A stretch of DNA of 64,000 nt. Origin: Thiomicrorhabdus xiamenensis (GTDB lineage Bacteria > Pseudomonadota > Gammaproteobacteria > Thiomicrospirales > Thiomicrospiraceae). This document shows positions 38,478-47,334 of this stretch, piece by piece. Both the position numbers and the translations under genes were made by a program. The stretch covers positions 1,240,001 through 1,304,000 of the forward strand of contig NZ_CP054020.1 in NCBI RefSeq assembly GCF_013282625.1, in the 5' to 3' direction. The notes under the pieces are model-generated. The model worked only from the letters and a program-made list of their open reading frames with translations. It made no database searches and had not been told where the DNA came from. Numbering within the stretch: position 1 is the stretch's first letter; every line of letters begins with the position of its first letter.

Positions 38478-40757
38478 ATGGAATTACAGAGCAGAATGGC
38501 AAGTGCTGTTTTACGACAGAAAATGGATATTTCTGATACGGGCCGATCCAATACTGGTGTCAATGTTTTTGGGTTCATTCTACTGTTTGTGCTGCTGTCT
38601 TTTGTCCTCAATACATCATCTGTATCAGCCGATTGGAACAATCCTTATCCGGCAAACAGCAGTAACGGAAAAACCCTCTACAGTACCTTCAGCTCACCAC
38701 CAAAACATCTTGACCCGGTTATCTCCTATAATTCGAACGAATGGTCGTTTCTCTCGCAAATTTACGAACCGCCACTGCAATACCATTATTTCAAACGTCC
38801 TTATGCTTTACAGCCTTTAACGCTGGATAATATGCCGGAGATTTTCTATCTGGCTGAAGATGGGAATAAACTGGATCAAAGTGAGCAGGATAATGCGGTT
38901 TATACCGAGTACCATTTCCATTTAAAACAGGATATCCGTTTTCAACCGCATCCTGCATTTGCCAAGCAGGGCGATCAGTACCGTTACCACTCGCTCAGTG
39001 AAAAGGATCTTCTGGGCATCGAATCGATTAACGATTTTCAATATACCGCCAGTAGAAATCTGCGTGCCGAGGATTATGTGTATGCGATAAAGCGCATGGC
39101 GTTAAGGCAGAACCATTCGCCGATTCTCGATACGATGAAACAGTATATTATCGGTTTAGATGCATTTTCCGATCAGGTAACCAATGACTATCAGCAATTG
39201 CTGCAAGAAAATGGCGCTACAGTCAAAAACCGTTATTTTGACCTGAATGCTTATTCAATAGATGGCGTTCAGGTGTACTCCGATTTTCATTTCAGTATCC
39301 GTATCCATGGCGTTTATCCCCAGTTCCTGTACTGGCTGACAATGAATTTCTTTGCTCCGATTCCCTGGGAGGCAGACAAGTTTTATAAACAGCAGCTACT
39401 GGTTGAGCGCAATATTACACTGGATACCTCTCCGGTCGGAACGGGTCCTTTCTATCTCGCCGAGAATAATCCTAATCAGATCATGAGGTTGAAAAAAAAT
39501 CCTAATTTCCATGCCGAATATTTTCCGCAAGAAGGCCTGCCAAAAGATGCTGATCCTGACTTGTTGAATGACGCCGGCAAGCAACTGCCACTTATTGATG
39601 AGGCGGTATATACTCTGGAAAAGGAAAGTGTGCCTTTATGGAATAAGTTTTTGCAGGGGTATTACGATGCCAGCGGTGTCAGCTCGGAGAGTTTTGATCA
39701 AGCCGTCAGCGTCTCCGGCGGCGGAGATATGTCGCTGACACCGCAAATGCAGCAAAAAGGCATTCAGTTCATCAATGCGATTCAGCCGACGATTTTTTAT
39801 TTCGGTTTCAATATGGCAGATCCTGTGGTCGGCGGTTATTCGGAAAAGCAGCAGAAGCTGCGTCAGGCAATCAGTATTGCGATCAATTATGAAGAGTATA
39901 TTTCGATCTTTCTCAATGGTCGCGGTATTGCTGCACAGGGACCGATTCCTCCAGGCATTTTCGGTTTCGATCAAGAACGCTTTAATCCTTATGTGTATGA
40001 GAAGAAAGCGGATCGAGTCCAGAGAAAGGCGATAGACACGGCGAAAAAAATATTGGCTGAAGCAGGATATCCGGATGGTAAACAGCAAGATGGAACGCCG
40101 TTAAAACTTTTCTATGATACCGCAGCGACCGGCCCAGACAGTCAGTCTCAGTTGAATTGGTATCGGAAGCAGTTTGCCAAACTTGGAATTGAACTGGTTA
40201 TACGTGCAACGGACTATAACCGTTTTCAAAGCAAGGTACGCGGTGCCAAGGTTCAGCTATTTTCCTGGGGCTGGAATGCCGACTATCCGGATCCGGAAAA
40301 CTTTTTGTTTCTGCTCTATGGAGGCAATGCCGCGATTCATACCAACGGTGCCGGAATTAACAGCGCCAACTACGACAACCCGCAATTTAATCAGTTATTC
40401 CAGCAGATGAAGCGACTTCCGAATGGTGAAGAACGACTTAAGATTGTCCAGCAAATGGTTGAAATTGCGAGAAAAGATTCCCCTTGGGTTTGGGGTTTTC
40501 ACCCGAAAGCCCTGGCTTTGTATCATTCCTGGTTGCAGAATGTCTGGGCCAATCCTTTGGCAAACAATACTTTGAAATATCGTAATTTGGATGTTCAGCA
40601 GCGAAGCGATAAACAGCTCGAATGGAACAAACCTGTCCTCTGGCCAATTGGTTTGGTGATGTTGTTGCTGGTGATTTCCGTATATCCCTTAGTCCGAGGC
40701 TATGAAAAACGTCAGCAGGCTAAGATCAACGTGTCGAAGAAGGGAGTTGCGCGCTGA
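38478..40757 (+). CDS. Peptide ABC transporter substrate-binding protein with C-terminal membrane anchor (YejA-like)
   Basis: About 759 aa SBP_bac_5-type solute receptor. N-terminal signal sequence (FGFILLFVLLSFVLNTSSVSA) with likely cleavage after VSA. Domain signatures are LDPVISYNSNEWSFLSQIYEPPLQ and PVGTGPFYLAENNPNQIMRLKKNPNF. It ends with WPIGLVMLLLVISVYPLVRGYEKR, a predicted membrane helix plus basic tail, unusual for this class and implying anchoring beside the permeases. I chose ATG 38478 over a TTG two codons earlier; 38493 and 38523 are alternatives because no good ribosome binding site is visible. The stop overlaps the start of the first permease. Confidence 0.82.
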   Translation: MELQSRMASAVLRQKMDISDTGRSNTGVNVFGFILLFVLLSFVLNTSSVSADWNNPYPANSSNGKTLYSTFSSPPKHLDPVISYNSNEWSFLSQIYEPPLQYHYFKRPYALQPLTLDNMPEIFYLAEDGNKLDQSEQDNAVYTEYHFHLKQDIRFQPHPAFAKQGDQYRYHSLSEKDLLGIESINDFQYTASRNLRAEDYVYAIKRMALRQNHSPILDTMKQYIIGLDAFSDQVTNDYQQLLQENGATVKNRYFDLNAYSIDGVQVYSDFHFSIRIHGVYPQFLYWLTMNFFAPIPWEADKFYKQQLLVERNITLDTSPVGTGPFYLAENNPNQIMRLKKNPNFHAEYFPQEGLPKDADPDLLNDAGKQLPLIDEAVYTLEKESVPLWNKFLQGYYDASGVSSESFDQAVSVSGGGDMSLTPQMQQKGIQFINAIQPTIFYFGFNMADPVVGGYSEKQQKLRQAISIAINYEEYISIFLNGRGIAAQGPIPPGIFGFDQERFNPYVYEKKADRVQRKAIDTAKKILAEAGYPDGKQQDGTPLKLFYDTAATGPDSQSQLNWYRKQFAKLGIELVIRATDYNRFQSKVRGAKVQLFSWGWNADYPDPENFLFLLYGGNAAIHTNGAGINSANYDNPQFNQLFQQMKRLPNGEERLKIVQQMVEIARKDSPWVWGFHPKALALYHSWLQNVWANPLANNTLKYRNLDVQQRSDKQLEWNKPVLWPIGLVMLLLVISVYPLVRGYEKRQQAKINVSKKGVAR

Positions 40758-41734
40758 TGTTTGCTTATATTGTACGCCGTGTGCTGTACGCCGTTCCGAT
40801 TCTAATCGGGGTGAACTTTATAACCTTTGCGCTTTTTTTCATGGTCAATACACCGGATGATATGGCGCGCGCGCAACTGGGAGCCAAGCAGACGACACCG
40901 GAAATGATTGCCGCCTGGAAGCAGGAAAGAGGGTACGATAAGCCATTATTTATCAATCTTGAAGCCGAGGGCATCGCGCAGATTACCGATACCTTGTTTA
41001 CTCAGGAATCCATTAAGTTGTTTAAATTCGATTTTGGGCAGTCGGATGCCGGCAGACAAATTTCGGCAGATATTTACGAGCGTATGTGGCCGTCGCTGGC
41101 GATCGCTTTGCCGACCTTTATTCTCGGTCTATTTACCGCCATTTCGGTTGCACTGCTGGTAGTGCTGTTCCGCGGTACTGTACTGGATACCGCAACAATG
41201 ATGCTGGCGGTGACCATTATGTCGATTTCCGGTCTGTTTTATATTATTGCCGGGCAGGTGCTTTTCAGTAAGTTGTGGCATTGGGTGCCGATTTCAGGTT
41301 ATCAGCCAGGAGTGGAAGGCATTAAGTTTTTGATTTTGCCGATTCTGATCGGGGTGTTTGCCGGCTTGGGAACCGGAATCCGCTGGTATCGCAGTATTTT
41401 TCTGGAAGAGATGAATAAAGATTATATTCGTACCGCCCGAGCCAAAGGGCTGGATGAGATAAAAGTCTTGTTCAGACATGTTTTACGTAATGGCATGCTG
41501 CCTATCCTTACCGGTGTTGTCGTAGTGATACCGACGCTGTTTATGGGGAGCCTGATTATGGAATCGTTTTTTGGAATTCCCGGGCTGGGCAGTTATACCA
41601 TTGACGCAATCAATGCGCAGGATTTCGGAATCGTCAAGGCGATGGTCTTTATCGGTTCGGTTTTGTATATCCTCGGTCTGGTACTGACCGATATTTCCTA
41701 TACCATTTTTGACCCGAGGGTGAAGCTGTCATGA
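40757..41734 (+). CDS. Peptide ABC transporter permease 1 (YejB/OppB-like)
   Basis: 325 aa inner-membrane permease with about six helices. The N-terminus MFAYIVRRVLYAVPILIGVNFITFALF is typical of DppB/OppB/YejB proteins. The ATPase-contacting EAA loop is YIRTARAKGLDEIKVLFRHVLRN (about 225-247). It ends YTIFDPRVKLS. It overlaps the receptor gene by one base and the next permease by four (ATGA), so translation is coupled. Confidence 0.92.
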   Translation: MFAYIVRRVLYAVPILIGVNFITFALFFMVNTPDDMARAQLGAKQTTPEMIAAWKQERGYDKPLFINLEAEGIAQITDTLFTQESIKLFKFDFGQSDAGRQISADIYERMWPSLAIALPTFILGLFTAISVALLVVLFRGTVLDTATMMLAVTIMSISGLFYIIAGQVLFSKLWHWVPISGYQPGVEGIKFLILPILIGVFAGLGTGIRWYRSIFLEEMNKDYIRTARAKGLDEIKVLFRHVLRNGMLPILTGVVVVIPTLFMGSLIMESFFGIPGLGSYTIDAINAQDFGIVKAMVFIGSVLYILGLVLTDISYTIFDPRVKLS

Positions 41735-43149
41735 CAATGGTGTGGTTATGGACCGATTTTCTTTTATGGTTACTGCTGATGGTTTTTATCTTCGGCTGGC
41801 GTTCGATCCGTCGTTCGCCGCAGTCACAAAAGCAATGGCGAAAAATTTTTCAATCCAAGATCGCTATGGCTGCGGTGGTTGTTTTGAGTACTTATTTTTC
41901 ACTGGCATTGCTCGACTCGGTCCACTTTAAAATAAACCCTCAGCAAACGCTTCAGCAAGGGCCTGTTGCCAGTTACATAAATCCTTATCTTCAAGACTGG
42001 GTTGATCCACAATTGCACGGCAAAACACTCAGTCTGCTGGATCTTTTCTCCCAGCATCTTATTTTGTCTACCGAAAGAACTTATTCCGCACCTTTTGCGC
42101 TGCAGGAATACAGCAGTTCGATCGTCTATACCGAAAACGGTGTTGAACAGCAATTCAAACCGCTTCAGTACGCCGGTCAGCATCTTGATAACCCGGATGA
42201 AATATTCAAGGATGTAATAATCAAAAGCATTTATGCGCTGGTGTTGAGTTTTTTCATCACCCTGGCCATCTGGGTGGTTCACGGTTATTTCCGCATTAAA
42301 GCTTACATATTCAGGGATATCACCGTAAAAATCGAGCCTTTGCCGTGGAACAGTTTCTACCTCGCTTTATTGACTGTCATATTTGTGTTGACCTGGTTAT
42401 TTTATCTGAGCCATTACTATCATGTATTGGGTACCGACAAGGTCGGACAGGATGTTCTGTATCAGTCAATTAAAGCGATTCGTACCGGTGTGATGATCGG
42501 TCTACTGACGACTCTAGTCATGCTGCCTCTGGCCTTGATTCTCGGAATATCCGCGGGCTATTTTAAAGGCTGGATTGATGACATTATTCAGTACCTGTAC
42601 ACCACTTTAAATTCGATTCCCGGCGTGTTATTGATCGCTGCGGCGGTATTGGTTATGCAATCGATCCTCAATACGCATAGTGACTGGTTCGGTTCCACAG
42701 AGGAGCGTGCCGACATGCGTTTACTGTTTTTGATTTTAATTCTCGGTATTACCAGTTGGACAGGCCTATGTCGTCTTTTGCGTGCGGAAACCTTGAAAAT
42801 ATCCCAGGTCGAATATGTCGCTGCAGCCAAAGCCTTCGGTTTGGGCGGTTTTAGTATTATCAGACGGCATATTATGCCGAACCTGATGCATTTGGTATTG
42901 ATCGCTCTGGTGCTGGACTTCAGTGGTTTGGTTCTGGCCGAAGCCGTTTTGTCCTATGTCGGAGTTGGGGTTGACCCGACTACGCCGAGTTGGGGAAATA
43001 TGATCAATCAGGCACGCTTGGAAATGGCTCGCGAGCCGATGGTCTGGTGGTCTCTGGCGTCGGCCTTCGGTTTTATGTTTATTCTGGTACTGGCGGCCAA
43101 TCTGTTTTCCGACCGTGTGCAGTGGGTACTTGACCCTCGCGCCCATTAA
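41731..43149 (+). CDS. Peptide ABC transporter permease 2 with enlarged N-terminal region (YejE/OppC-like)
   Basis: 472 aa, longer than the 300-340 aa typical for OppC/YejE. The core permease occupies about residues 205-472, with GTDKVGQDVLYQSIKAIRTGVMIG and EAA loop EYVAAAKAFGLGGFSIIRRHIMPN. The first 200 residues add a leading hydrophobic helix pair, an apparently periplasmic loop (about 65-160) without obvious motif, and another helix. YejE proteins carry a shorter version of this insertion. It forms the heterodimeric channel with permease 1. Confidence 0.88.
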   Translation: MTMVWLWTDFLLWLLLMVFIFGWRSIRRSPQSQKQWRKIFQSKIAMAAVVVLSTYFSLALLDSVHFKINPQQTLQQGPVASYINPYLQDWVDPQLHGKTLSLLDLFSQHLILSTERTYSAPFALQEYSSSIVYTENGVEQQFKPLQYAGQHLDNPDEIFKDVIIKSIYALVLSFFITLAIWVVHGYFRIKAYIFRDITVKIEPLPWNSFYLALLTVIFVLTWLFYLSHYYHVLGTDKVGQDVLYQSIKAIRTGVMIGLLTTLVMLPLALILGISAGYFKGWIDDIIQYLYTTLNSIPGVLLIAAAVLVMQSILNTHSDWFGSTEERADMRLLFLILILGITSWTGLCRLLRAETLKISQVEYVAAAKAFGLGGFSIIRRHIMPNLMHLVLIALVLDFSGLVLAEAVLSYVGVGVDPTTPSWGNMINQARLEMAREPMVWWSLASAFGFMFILVLAANLFSDRVQWVLDPRAH

Positions 43150-43178
43150 ATTCACTTTGATAAAAGGCTTGCTGCTTT

Positions 43179-44855
43179 ATGTTGACAAAAATGCCAAAAA
43201 GTTATGAGTTTCCGGTTTTGAGCGTTTTAAACCTTTCCGTTGAGGCTCAAGGAAAAAAGCTGGTCGACAAGGTGACTTTTGATATTCATAAAGGTGAGAT
43301 ATTTGCCTTGGTTGGAGAGTCAGGCAGCGGAAAATCCCTGACCTCACTGGCGATTATGCGTCTTCTGCCTCAGGCGTTGCAGATTACCGAAGGTTCGATT
43401 GAATTGGAAGATCAGAATCTATTCGATTTGAGCGAGGCGCAGATGCAATCGATGCGCGGCAAAAAAGTCGCAATGATTTTTCAGGAGCCGATGACTTCGC
43501 TTAACCCGGTGATGACAGTCGGTGCTCAGGTTGCCGAAGTTTTGCGAGTACATTTGCATTTACGCTCCAAGGCGGCTCGTAGCCGGGTAATTGAGTTATT
43601 TGAAGAAGTCGGTATTCCCGAGCCCGAACAGCGTTACAACTGGTATCCACATCAGCTTTCCGGCGGGCAGAAACAGCGGGTTATGATTGCCATGGCTTTG
43701 GCCTGCGAGCCGGATCTGCTGATCGCCGATGAACCGACAACCGCCCTGGATGTTACGATTCAGGCGCAGGTATTGCAGCTGCTTAAAAAAATCCGCGAGG
43801 AGCGCAAGCTTTCCATACTGTTTATTACCCACGATATGGGTGTGGTACATGAAATGGCGGATACCATTGCGGTCATGAAGCAAGGGACTTTGGTGGAACT
43901 GGCGCATAAAGAACGCTTTTTCAAAAGCCCGCGTCACAGCTATACCCAAAAACTGCTTGCCGACGCGATTCCTAAACGGCATGAGCGTGTACAGACCGTC
44001 AGCGAACCTTTGCTTAAACTCGAGCAGCTCAAAGTGCATTTCCCGATTAAGAAAGGGATCTTCCAGCGCACTGTCGGTTATGTTAAAGCGGTTGATGGGG
44101 TAGATTTAGAAATACCGAAAGGACAGACGCTGGCACTGGTCGGGGAGTCAGGAAGTGGTAAGAGCACAATTGGCCAGGCGATTTTAAACCTGACAAGGGC
44201 AACGGACGGCGACGTTATCTACTTTCAGAAAGAGTCAGTGGCTGGCCAGAATGACGCTATGGTACCGGTCTTCCTGAACTCGCTTTCGGAATCCGCAATG
44301 CGTCCGATGCGCAAAAAGGTACAGGTTATTTTTCAGGATCCGTTTTCTGCGCTGAATCCGCGTATGACTATCAGCGAAATTATTCGCGAGGGAATGAATA
44401 GTCTCAAAGTCGGCCCGAAAGCTCGTGATGAACAGGATCAGAGAATCGAGCAACTGTTGATGCAAGTCGGGTTGCTTCCCGAGCATATGGATCGTTATCC
44501 GCATGAATTTTCCGGCGGTCAGCGTCAGCGTATCGGTATTGCACGTGCTTTGGCCGTCGAGCCGGAGCTGATTATTTGTGACGAACCGACCAGTGCCTTG
44601 GACGTCAGCGTGCGTGCACAAGTATTGCAGTTGTTGCATGATTTGCAGCAGGAATACGGGATTTCCTATCTGTTTATTACCCATGATCTGTCGATTGTGC
44701 CGACCATCGCCCATCGTGTCGCGGTGATGCAGCAAGGGCGGATTGTCGAACAGGGCGAAATTGATCAGGTAATGCGCCAACCGCAGCATGAGTATACACA
44801 AGCCTTGTTGGCTTCAGCTCCTGAGCTGGTTCGCAAAGCGTTGGATGCAGCCTGA
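43179..44855 (+). CDS. Peptide ABC transporter ATPase with two fused nucleotide-binding domains (YejF-like)
   Basis: 558 aa containing two complete ABC ATPase domains: NBD1 about 14-265 ([24 protein letters not shown]) and NBD2 about 290-550 ([25 protein letters not shown]). This is the YejF/DppDF-fusion arrangement that powers oligopeptide uptake; in E. coli YejABEF also imports microcin C. An in-frame ATG at 43191 is an alternative start. Last gene of the four-gene operon. Confidence 0.93.
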   Translation: MLTKMPKSYEFPVLSVLNLSVEAQGKKLVDKVTFDIHKGEIFALVGESGSGKSLTSLAIMRLLPQALQITEGSIELEDQNLFDLSEAQMQSMRGKKVAMIFQEPMTSLNPVMTVGAQVAEVLRVHLHLRSKAARSRVIELFEEVGIPEPEQRYNWYPHQLSGGQKQRVMIAMALACEPDLLIADEPTTALDVTIQAQVLQLLKKIREERKLSILFITHDMGVVHEMADTIAVMKQGTLVELAHKERFFKSPRHSYTQKLLADAIPKRHERVQTVSEPLLKLEQLKVHFPIKKGIFQRTVGYVKAVDGVDLEIPKGQTLALVGESGSGKSTIGQAILNLTRATDGDVIYFQKESVAGQNDAMVPVFLNSLSESAMRPMRKKVQVIFQDPFSALNPRMTISEIIREGMNSLKVGPKARDEQDQRIEQLLMQVGLLPEHMDRYPHEFSGGQRQRIGIARALAVEPELIICDEPTSALDVSVRAQVLQLLHDLQQEYGISYLFITHDLSIVPTIAHRVAVMQQGRIVEQGEIDQVMRQPQHEYTQALLASAPELVRKALDAA

Positions 44856-44872
44856 ACTGCTCTGTGAGCAGT
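44856..44872 (+). other. Hairpin after the ABC operon
   Basis: ACTGCTC (44856-44862), loop TGT, GAGCAGT (44866-44872). It has no T run, so termination here is doubtful. Confidence 0.4.
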
Positions 44873-44903
44873 AGTTACAACAGGCTGTATTGTTTTGATT
44901 GCA

Positions 44904-45602
44904 TTACAAATTGATTAAAGTCGCTTTGCCCTGCAGGAGCGTATGAGCCTGCATCTGGCTTAAGAGCGCCTGAACCATGCTTTCGGCGCTGGTGATCTGC
45001 GTCGGATTTTCTCCTGGAAAAAGGCGGCCACGGGATTCCGTAGCAAAAGCCCCTAGCTCAGCAATAAAACAGTGCATGCGACTGGCGCTGTTTTCCGCGG
45101 CGACACTGTGCATCAGTTGCTCCAGACCGCATTTTGCGACCCCATAGGCGCCGTAAAAAGCAGGGGTTTCGTGAACCGCCGAATCCGAAACCGCGACCAG
45201 ATTTCCGCCACTTTTCAGTAGCAGAGGCAAAGTCTGCTGGATAATGTGAAAATGGGCATTCAGGTTCGTATGCAGCACTTCATACCACTGGGTATAGTCG
45301 AAATGCTCAATCGGGGTAAAGGCCGGAAGGATGGCTGCATTCAGGAATACACTGTCCAGCTCGCCGAACTCTTTTGTCAGGATTTCACCGAATTCTTTAT
45401 AGTGGTCGATATTCGCGCCGAGCAGATCTATCGGGTAGAGAAACGCTTTTTGTGGAGCGATTTCTTCAAGTTCGTCATACAGCTGAACCAGCGGCTTCAT
45501 ATCCTTGTCCAGAAGAATGACGCTGTCACCTTGAGCGATCAGTTGGCGGCTCAGTTCTCGTCCGAGGCCGTTTGCGGCACCGGTAATCAGATGTGTTTTC
45601 AT
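44904..45602 (-). CDS. Short-chain dehydrogenase/reductase (YciK-like position)
   Basis: 232 aa Rossmann-fold oxidoreductase with NAD(P) motif TGAANGLG, structural LNAAIL (in place of NNAG) and active-site Ser...Tyr-x3-Lys as YGAYGVAK. The substrate is unknown. It follows ubiG and the muropeptide phosphatase on the same strand, the place where pseudomonads carry a YciK-type SDR. The gene starts 14 bases after the phosphatase stop, so it belongs to that operon. Confidence 0.85.
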   Translation of the reverse strand: MKTHLITGAANGLGRELSRQLIAQGDSVILLDKDMKPLVQLYDELEEIAPQKAFLYPIDLLGANIDHYKEFGEILTKEFGELDSVFLNAAILPAFTPIEHFDYTQWYEVLHTNLNAHFHIIQQTLPLLLKSGGNLVAVSDSAVHETPAFYGAYGVAKCGLEQLMHSVAAENSASRMHCFIAELGAFATESRGRLFPGENPTQITSAESMVQALLSQMQAHTLLQGKATLINL

Positions 45603-45616
45603 AAGCTACTCTTCAA

Positions 45617-46291
45617 TTAAAACCGGTTTTCGATAAATTGACTGATTTCATACGGGGTGTTGAAAAACAGATCGGCGGGCCAGTCTTTGTCTTCGGCCTG
45701 TTCCGGCAGGTAGCCGAACAGGGCGGCACCAGTCATCATTTTGGCGTTAATGCCTGCTTCGATATCACGTGGATGATCGCCCAGGTAAATGCAATTTTCC
45801 GGTGCGCTGCCGCACTCTTTTGCTGCCAGTAGCATCGGTTCGGGAAAAGGCTTTCTTACCGCCAGTGTGTCACCGCAAATAACGGTTTTAGGTGTGCTTG
45901 GAAAATAGACGTTCTGCAACAGTTTTTCCGTCAACCAGGTTGGCTTATTGGTCACGATTCCCCATGAGGCGTCTTTTTTAGCCAAATGTTCGAGGCCGCT
46001 TTCAAGGCCCGGAAATATACGGGTATGGCGGTCGATATTATTGAAATAGACATCCAGAAAAAATTGGCGGCGTTGTTCCAGTTCCTCGCCTTCTAGTTCG
46101 GGGAAGGCCAGTTTGGTCATCGCCAGTCCTCCCTGCGAAACGGTTTTACGTAAATCCTGATAGCGTAGTGTCTTCTGATTGAAATGCTCGCACGTCAAAT
46201 GCATTGCATAAGCAAAGTCATACGAGGTGTCCAGTAAGGTACCGTCCAAGTCGAACAGGACGCAGTTGATGTCGTGAGCGGAAGTGTCCAC
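45617..46291 (-). CDS. mupP: HAD phosphatase, probable N-acetylmuramic acid 6-phosphate phosphatase
   Basis: 224 aa HAD-superfamily hydrolase. Motif I is FDLDGTLLDT, motif II VTNKPTW, and motif III with YLGDHPRDIEAG. Similar to phosphoglycolate phosphatase, but the position between ubiG and the SDR gene is that of mupP, which dephosphorylates MurNAc-6-P in the peptidoglycan recycling shunt to UDP-MurNAc. Sequence alone cannot separate MupP from Gph. The start is a GTG, with AGGA eight bases upstream. Confidence 0.75.
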   Translation of the reverse strand: MDTSAHDINCVLFDLDGTLLDTSYDFAYAMHLTCEHFNQKTLRYQDLRKTVSQGGLAMTKLAFPELEGEELEQRRQFFLDVYFNNIDRHTRIFPGLESGLEHLAKKDASWGIVTNKPTWLTEKLLQNVYFPSTPKTVICGDTLAVRKPFPEPMLLAAKECGSAPENCIYLGDHPRDIEAGINAKMMTGAALFGYLPEQAEDKDWPADLFFNTPYEISQFIENRF

Positions 46292-46323
46292 AAATAATCC
46301 TTGAGTGTATACGTTAAAACGCT

Positions 46324-47055
46324 TTAATAATTTTTCTGGTAGGCCAGCAGGTAGTTGATGTCCAGTTTATCGTTGAGGCCGTAGCGATTGAGTAGCGGAT
46401 TGAACTCAATGCCTGCGCTGTCTTTTAGTTGCAGACCCGATTTGCGTGCCATGGCATCCATCTCTGCAGGGGTAATGAACTTGTCGTAGGTATGGGTTCC
46501 TTTAGGAACCAGGTTCAAGACGTTTTCTGCGGCCAGGATTGCCAGCAGGTAGGCTTTGTAATTACGGTTTAAGGTCGAAAAGAAAACCCAACCGCCTGGT
46601 TTGACCGTATTCGCAGCCGCTTGAATAATCGATTGCGGGTCAGGAACGTGTTCCAGCATCTCCATGCAGGTTACAACATCGTGCTTGCCTGGGTTTTGTG
46701 CCGCATAGTCTTCGGCACTGATAAGCTGGTAGTTGACCTTAACTTCCTGATCAAGGCTGTGCAGGCGGGCAACCGTGAGAACTTCCTGAGCAAGGTCGAT
46801 TCCGGTAACATCGGCATTTTCTCTGGCTAAGGCTTCGGAAAGGATTCCGCCGCCGCAGCCGATATCCAAAACGGATTGATTTTCAATAGACTGCCAGCGT
46901 TTGATAAATTCGATTCTGAAGGGATTGATTTTATGCAATGCAGCGAATTCACCGTTTTCGTCCCACCAAGTGCTCGATAAACGGTTGAAATTATCCAGTT
47001 CTTGCTGGTCTGCATTATCCTTACTGTGCTGTTCAGTAATCGGTTCGGAGGTCAT
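46324..47055 (-). CDS. ubiG: Ubiquinone biosynthesis O-methyltransferase UbiG
   Basis: SAM-dependent enzyme that carries out both O-methylations of ubiquinone synthesis. 243 aa from MTSEPITEQ; E. coli has 240. Signatures are FNRLSSTWWDENGEFAALHKINP, motif I LDIGCGGGILSE and the CMEMLEHVPDP block. An ORF start at 47133 would add 26 unusual residues and lies upstream of the likely transcription start from the -10 at 47134-47139, so I use 47055 with AGGACAGAG as ribosome binding site. Confidence 0.95.
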   Translation of the reverse strand: MTSEPITEQHSKDNADQQELDNFNRLSSTWWDENGEFAALHKINPFRIEFIKRWQSIENQSVLDIGCGGGILSEALARENADVTGIDLAQEVLTVARLHSLDQEVKVNYQLISAEDYAAQNPGKHDVVTCMEMLEHVPDPQSIIQAAANTVKPGGWVFFSTLNRNYKAYLLAILAAENVLNLVPKGTHTYDKFITPAEMDAMARKSGLQLKDSAGIEFNPLLNRYGLNDKLDINYLLAYQKNY

Positions 47056-47133
47056 ACTCTGTCCTGGAAATATATAAAGTGCATATCGCTCAACGGCGTT
47101 CGGCCAGATAAGCTGAACGGGTTCAGGGGTCAA

Positions 47134-47139
47134 ATTATA
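47134..47139 (-). promoter_or_regulatory. -10 element of the ubiG operon
   Basis: TATAAT on the minus strand, about 79 bases before the ubiG start; -35 weak. Confidence 0.4.
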
Positions 47140-47285
47140 ACGGTTCGTGTATAAATAGGTTAAAAAATGCTTTAAATGCAGTTAGACGAAAAATAAGCCT
47201 CGCTGTGAAGATTTCTTGATTTTTCGACAGGGTGACGAGAAAGATTTTATAAGCCGAAAACGTCGCTTTAAAGGGCGAATATAGC

Positions 47286-47291
47286 TATAAT
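47286..47291 (+). promoter_or_regulatory. -10 element of gyrA
   Basis: TATAAT 44 bases upstream of the gyrA start; the -35 region has no good match. Divergent from the ubiG promoter. Confidence 0.4.
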
Positions 47292-47334
47292 TAGATTTTT
47301 AATCTGTTTGTCATAAAAATAAAGTGAATAGCTA

